Source: Mucilaginibacter sp. KACC 22063
GTDB taxonomy: Bacteria; Bacteroidota; Bacteroidia; Sphingobacteriales; Sphingobacteriaceae
Assembly: GCF_028736115.1 (NCBI RefSeq)
Contig: NZ_CP117877.1
Span: 1,488,001-1,552,000, forward strand
Direction of reading: 5' to 3'
Length of the DNA: 64,000 nt
The translations under genes and the position numbers were made by a program. Below the pieces are notes generated by a model, which was not told the DNA's origin, did no database searches, and was given only the letters and a program-made list of their open reading frames with translations. Positions 61,789 through 64,000 of this stretch are shown one piece after another (the first letter of the stretch is position 1; every line of letters starts with the position of its first letter).

Positions 61789-63252
61789 ATGAAAAAAAAT
61801 CATTTACTTGTTTACGGTGCTGTGTGCTGCCTTATGGCTATGCAAACAGCTTACAGCCAAACCAAAACGGCTGCTAAATATACTGCTGCCGGGAAGGCTG
61901 TAACGGTTTATACCACCGCCAAAGGGACAGATTACAAGATCAGCCAGACAGAAATCCTGCACTTTACCGACAAGCCCCAACCTGTAGAAACTGAAGTTTC
62001 GGTATTTGTAGACCCTGACAAAAAGTTTCAGACCATTGTTGGTTTTGGTGGTGCGCTTACTGATGCCTCTGCGGAAACTTTTTACAAGCTGCCAAAGGAT
62101 AAGCAAAAGGAATTAATGACCGCTTATTTTGATAAATCAAAAGGCATTGGCTATACCATGGGGCGTACACACATCCAGAGCAGCGATTTCTCCAGCGATA
62201 GCTACTCATATGTTAAAGAAGGTGACGTTGCACTAAAAACCTTTGATATCAGCCATGACGAAAAATACCGCATTCCGTTTATAAAACAGGCTATTGCTAC
62301 TGCCGGTAAATTGAACGTGTTTGTGACGCCGTGGAGTCCACCGGCATGGATGAAAACCAATAACAGCATGCTTAAAGGCGGTAAGCTTAAAGAGCAATAT
62401 GCACAGCCCTGGGCAAATTTCTATGTGAAATTCATAAAAGCTTATGAGAAAGACGGCATCCCTGTTTGGGGCTTATCTGTACAGAACGAACCAATGGCTA
62501 CCCAAACATGGGAGTCATGTATTTACACTGCCGATGATGAACGCGTGTTCATTAAAAAATATTTAGGCCCAACTTTGCAGAAGGAAGGCTTATCCAGCAA
62601 AAAGCTGATGGCATGGGATCATAACCGCGACTTATTGTATCAACGTGCCAGTACAGTATTAAGTGACCCGGATGCAGCAAAATATGTTTGGGGTATAGCT
62701 TACCACTGGTACGAAACCTGGACAGGTGCCGGAATGAATTTCGATAATGAGCGCCGTGTGGCCGAAGCTTTCCCGGATAAGCACCTGATGTTTACCGAAG
62801 GTTGCGTTGAGAAATTTGATTTTGATAAGTTGAAAGACTGGTCGCTGGGTGAGCGTTACGGATATTCGATGATCAATGACCTTAATGCAGGTACTGTTGG
62901 CTGGACCGACTGGAATATTTTACTTGATGAAAAAGGTGGCCCTAACCACGTAGGTAATTTCTGCTTTGCACCGATACATGCCGATACCCGTACAGGTGAG
63001 CTGATCTATACCAACTCGTATTACTACATTGGTCAGCTTTCTAAATTTATAAAGCCAGGTGCACGTCGTGTTATCAGCTCTGCCAGCCGCGATAAGCTGA
63101 TCACTACCGCATTTGCTAATCCTGACGGCCGCATTGCCGTGGTTGTTATGAACCAAACCGATAACGAAATTCCATACTTTTTATGGGTAAAAGGAAAAGC
63201 AGCAAAAACAACTGCACTTCCGCACTCAATAGCTACTTTGGTGATTGAGTAA
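61789..63252 (+). CDS. Glycoside hydrolase family 30 (secreted beta-glucosidase/glucanase type)
   Basis: Secreted retaining glycosidase of 487 residues with signal peptide (AVCCLMAMQTAYSQ). Clan A TIM barrel with acid/base Glu234 in GLSVQNEPMA and nucleophile Glu337 in HLMFTEGC, both in place, plus QTIVGFGGALTDASAE and FVTPWSPPAWMKTN typical of the glucosylceramidase-like GH30 subfamilies (1 or 3). A C-terminal beta domain follows (IKPGARRVISSA, VVVMNQTDNEIPYFL). The substrate is probably a beta-1,6-glucan or similar beta-glucoside; not fixed by sequence. Stands alone, with no SusC/SusD nearby. Confidence 0.95.
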   Translation: MKKNHLLVYGAVCCLMAMQTAYSQTKTAAKYTAAGKAVTVYTTAKGTDYKISQTEILHFTDKPQPVETEVSVFVDPDKKFQTIVGFGGALTDASAETFYKLPKDKQKELMTAYFDKSKGIGYTMGRTHIQSSDFSSDSYSYVKEGDVALKTFDISHDEKYRIPFIKQAIATAGKLNVFVTPWSPPAWMKTNNSMLKGGKLKEQYAQPWANFYVKFIKAYEKDGIPVWGLSVQNEPMATQTWESCIYTADDERVFIKKYLGPTLQKEGLSSKKLMAWDHNRDLLYQRASTVLSDPDAAKYVWGIAYHWYETWTGAGMNFDNERRVAEAFPDKHLMFTEGCVEKFDFDKLKDWSLGERYGYSMINDLNAGTVGWTDWNILLDEKGGPNHVGNFCFAPIHADTRTGELIYTNSYYYIGQLSKFIKPGARRVISSASRDKLITTAFANPDGRIAVVVMNQTDNEIPYFLWVKGKAAKTTALPHSIATLVIE

Positions 63253-63272
63253 TAATAGATAACATTAAAACA

Positions 63273-63302
63273 AAGGCCTGTTGCTTTATAGTAACAGGCC
63301 TT
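63273..63302. terminator. Terminator between GH30 and GNAT genes
   Basis: AAGGCCTGTT (63273-63282) pairs with AACAGGCCTT (63293-63302), ten-bp perfect stem extended by a few more pairs; lies between convergent genes 55 bases apart. Confidence 0.8.
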
Positions 63303-63307
63303 ATTTG

Positions 63308-63763
63308 TTAAATCGTTTTTTGAAAGCAGATACTATCGGGCAAGTCGATATAAGGTCCATATTTGGGTATGCTCACATAACCTGACTTTTGATAAAGGCC
63401 AAGGGCTTCGGTCTGCCGGCTGCCTGTTTCGAGTACGGTTGAAGTATAGCCGAGTTCACGCGCCCAGGCTTCTAACTCAGTCAGAATTTTCGCGCTGATC
63501 TTATTCCCTCTGTAAGCCGGTCGAACGTACATCCGTTTTACTTCTACAGTATTGGCATCATAATCTTTAAAGCATCCGCAACCAGCGGGTTCATCGCCAG
63601 CGTAGGCTATCACAACGGTGTCAATTTGTTCAATGATATTATGCTGATCGTAGATATCCATTACTTCGCCGTTACGTTGGCGCAGGTCGGCATCCAGTTC
63701 CTTGATTAATAACCTAAAATCAGCATTATCGCTGGTTGTGCGTTTTAAATAAATATCAATCAT
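63308..63763 (-). CDS. GNAT family N-acetyltransferase
   Basis: Acetyl-CoA-dependent acetyltransferase of 151 residues. The core is EVKRMYVRPAYRGNKISAKILTELEAWARELGYTSTVLETGSRQTEALGLYQKSGY, where RGNKIS is the pyrophosphate loop and the C-terminal ALGLYQKSGY is the usual last part. Length is normal for a one-domain GNAT. Substrate unknown. No obvious partner gene. Confidence 0.9.
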   Translation of the reverse strand: MIDIYLKRTTSDNADFRLLIKELDADLRQRNGEVMDIYDQHNIIEQIDTVVIAYAGDEPAGCGCFKDYDANTVEVKRMYVRPAYRGNKISAKILTELEAWARELGYTSTVLETGSRQTEALGLYQKSGYVSIPKYGPYIDLPDSICFQKTI

Positions 63764-63804
63764 GTTTGTAAGGGTAGTAATCAGCGTAATTCAGCAGGAT
63801 ACAA

Positions 63805-64000
63805 TTATCTTTTTTGAAACTGTTGTATTTGCTGTTTCAAATCTCTGATTTGTTCCTGTGCCTGGCGGTTTTCCAGGTAAAAATAGATCGCAAACCCAAG
63901 GAAGATCTTTCCTAAGATAAATACAGCTGCAAAAACCCAGCGCCATGCCTTATGTATACGCATTTGGTTGCCTGTTGCCTCAACCTCAATAAACTGGTTT
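63805..64000 (-). CDS. Membrane protein, C-terminal fragment (5' partial)
   Basis: Open frame entering from the right edge and ending at 63805. The visible 65 codons read NQFIEVEATGNQMR, then a TM segment WVFAAVFILGKIFLGFAIYFYL, then a short coiled coil RQAQEQIRDLKQQIQQFQKR. Its start lies outside the window. No family call is possible from this piece; a short bitopic or C-tail anchored protein. Confidence 0.6.
   Translation of the reverse strand, partial: NQFIEVEATGNQMRIHKAWRWVFAAVFILGKIFLGFAIYFYLENRQAQEQIRDLKQQIQQFQKR

Noticed and set aside
1..64000. CRISPR arrays, insertion sequences, prophage or integrase genes
   Set aside because: No evenly spaced repeats with spacers, no transposase or integrase motifs, and no long terminal inverted repeats were seen.

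Overview
The window comes from a Bacteroidota genome, most likely a soil or plant-associated member of the Sphingobacteriaceae close to Mucilaginibacter or Pedobacter. This is inferred from gene content and not from a marker gene. The support is three SusC/SusD-type systems, an ECF sigma/FecR pair, a DUF6377 regulator, cytosine-light AT-leaning intergenic DNA, and several promoter boxes of the Bacteroidota type (TAnnTTTG at -7). The only RNA gene seen is one tRNA-Arg (UCU).

Layout. 1-2.5 kb: the end of a SusD gene that runs in from the left edge, overlapped by a FIVAR/LamG lipoprotein. 2.6-4.5 kb: a GNAT acetyltransferase and three tandem copies of an unrecognised small secreted protein, the first of them frameshifted. 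4.5-10.7 kb (minus): an RND efflux set (outer-membrane TolC type, AcrB-like permease with a His-rich loop, lipoprotein adaptor). 10.9-18.1 kb (minus): ECF sigma, FecR anti-sigma, SusC with STN domain, SusD-like lipoprotein. 18.4-25 kb (plus): DUF6377 regulator and a second complete SusC/SusD pair. 25.2-29.5 kb: a Crp/Fnr regulator, then NmrA-type oxidoreductase, alpha/beta hydrolase, aldo/keto reductase and AraC regulator behind an 18-bp dyad. 29.6-35.3 kb: YiaA-like membrane protein, a large helical unknown, and a histidine kinase / response regulator / REC-PAS cluster.

35.5-47.8 kb is a uronate-use locus built from two divergent operons. The minus arm carries a secreted polysaccharide lyase, UxuA, a secreted GH88 hydrolase and a secreted YhcH-family protein. 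The plus arm carries KduI, an SDR (UxuB-type), KdgK, Eda, an ExuT-like MFS importer and a LacI regulator, followed by a DUF4350-like protein and a GH130 enzyme. Together they would cut polyuronate in the periplasm, import the monomers and convert them through 2-keto-3-deoxygluconate to pyruvate and glyceraldehyde-3-phosphate. A 14-bp CG-centred near-palindrome occurs both in the divergent promoter region and upstream of the DUF4350-like gene, and is my candidate operator for the LacI protein.

48-64 kb is mixed housekeeping and accessory DNA: racemase, DUF481 protein, thioredoxin, PAS proteins and a large histidine kinase, YtxH, a DUF892-type protein, Smr protein, an FtsX/MacB-type permease split by a frameshift, amidase, 1-Cys peroxiredoxin, GH30 glycosidase, GNAT and a partial membrane protein.

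The points most worth following are: the tandem family of unknown secreted proteins; two PAS proteins that end in a histidine phosphoacceptor helix but have no kinase ATPase domain; the shared operator in the uronate locus; and three broken reading frames (about 3302, 47853 and 59402), each repairable by one base change, which may be real decay or sequence error.
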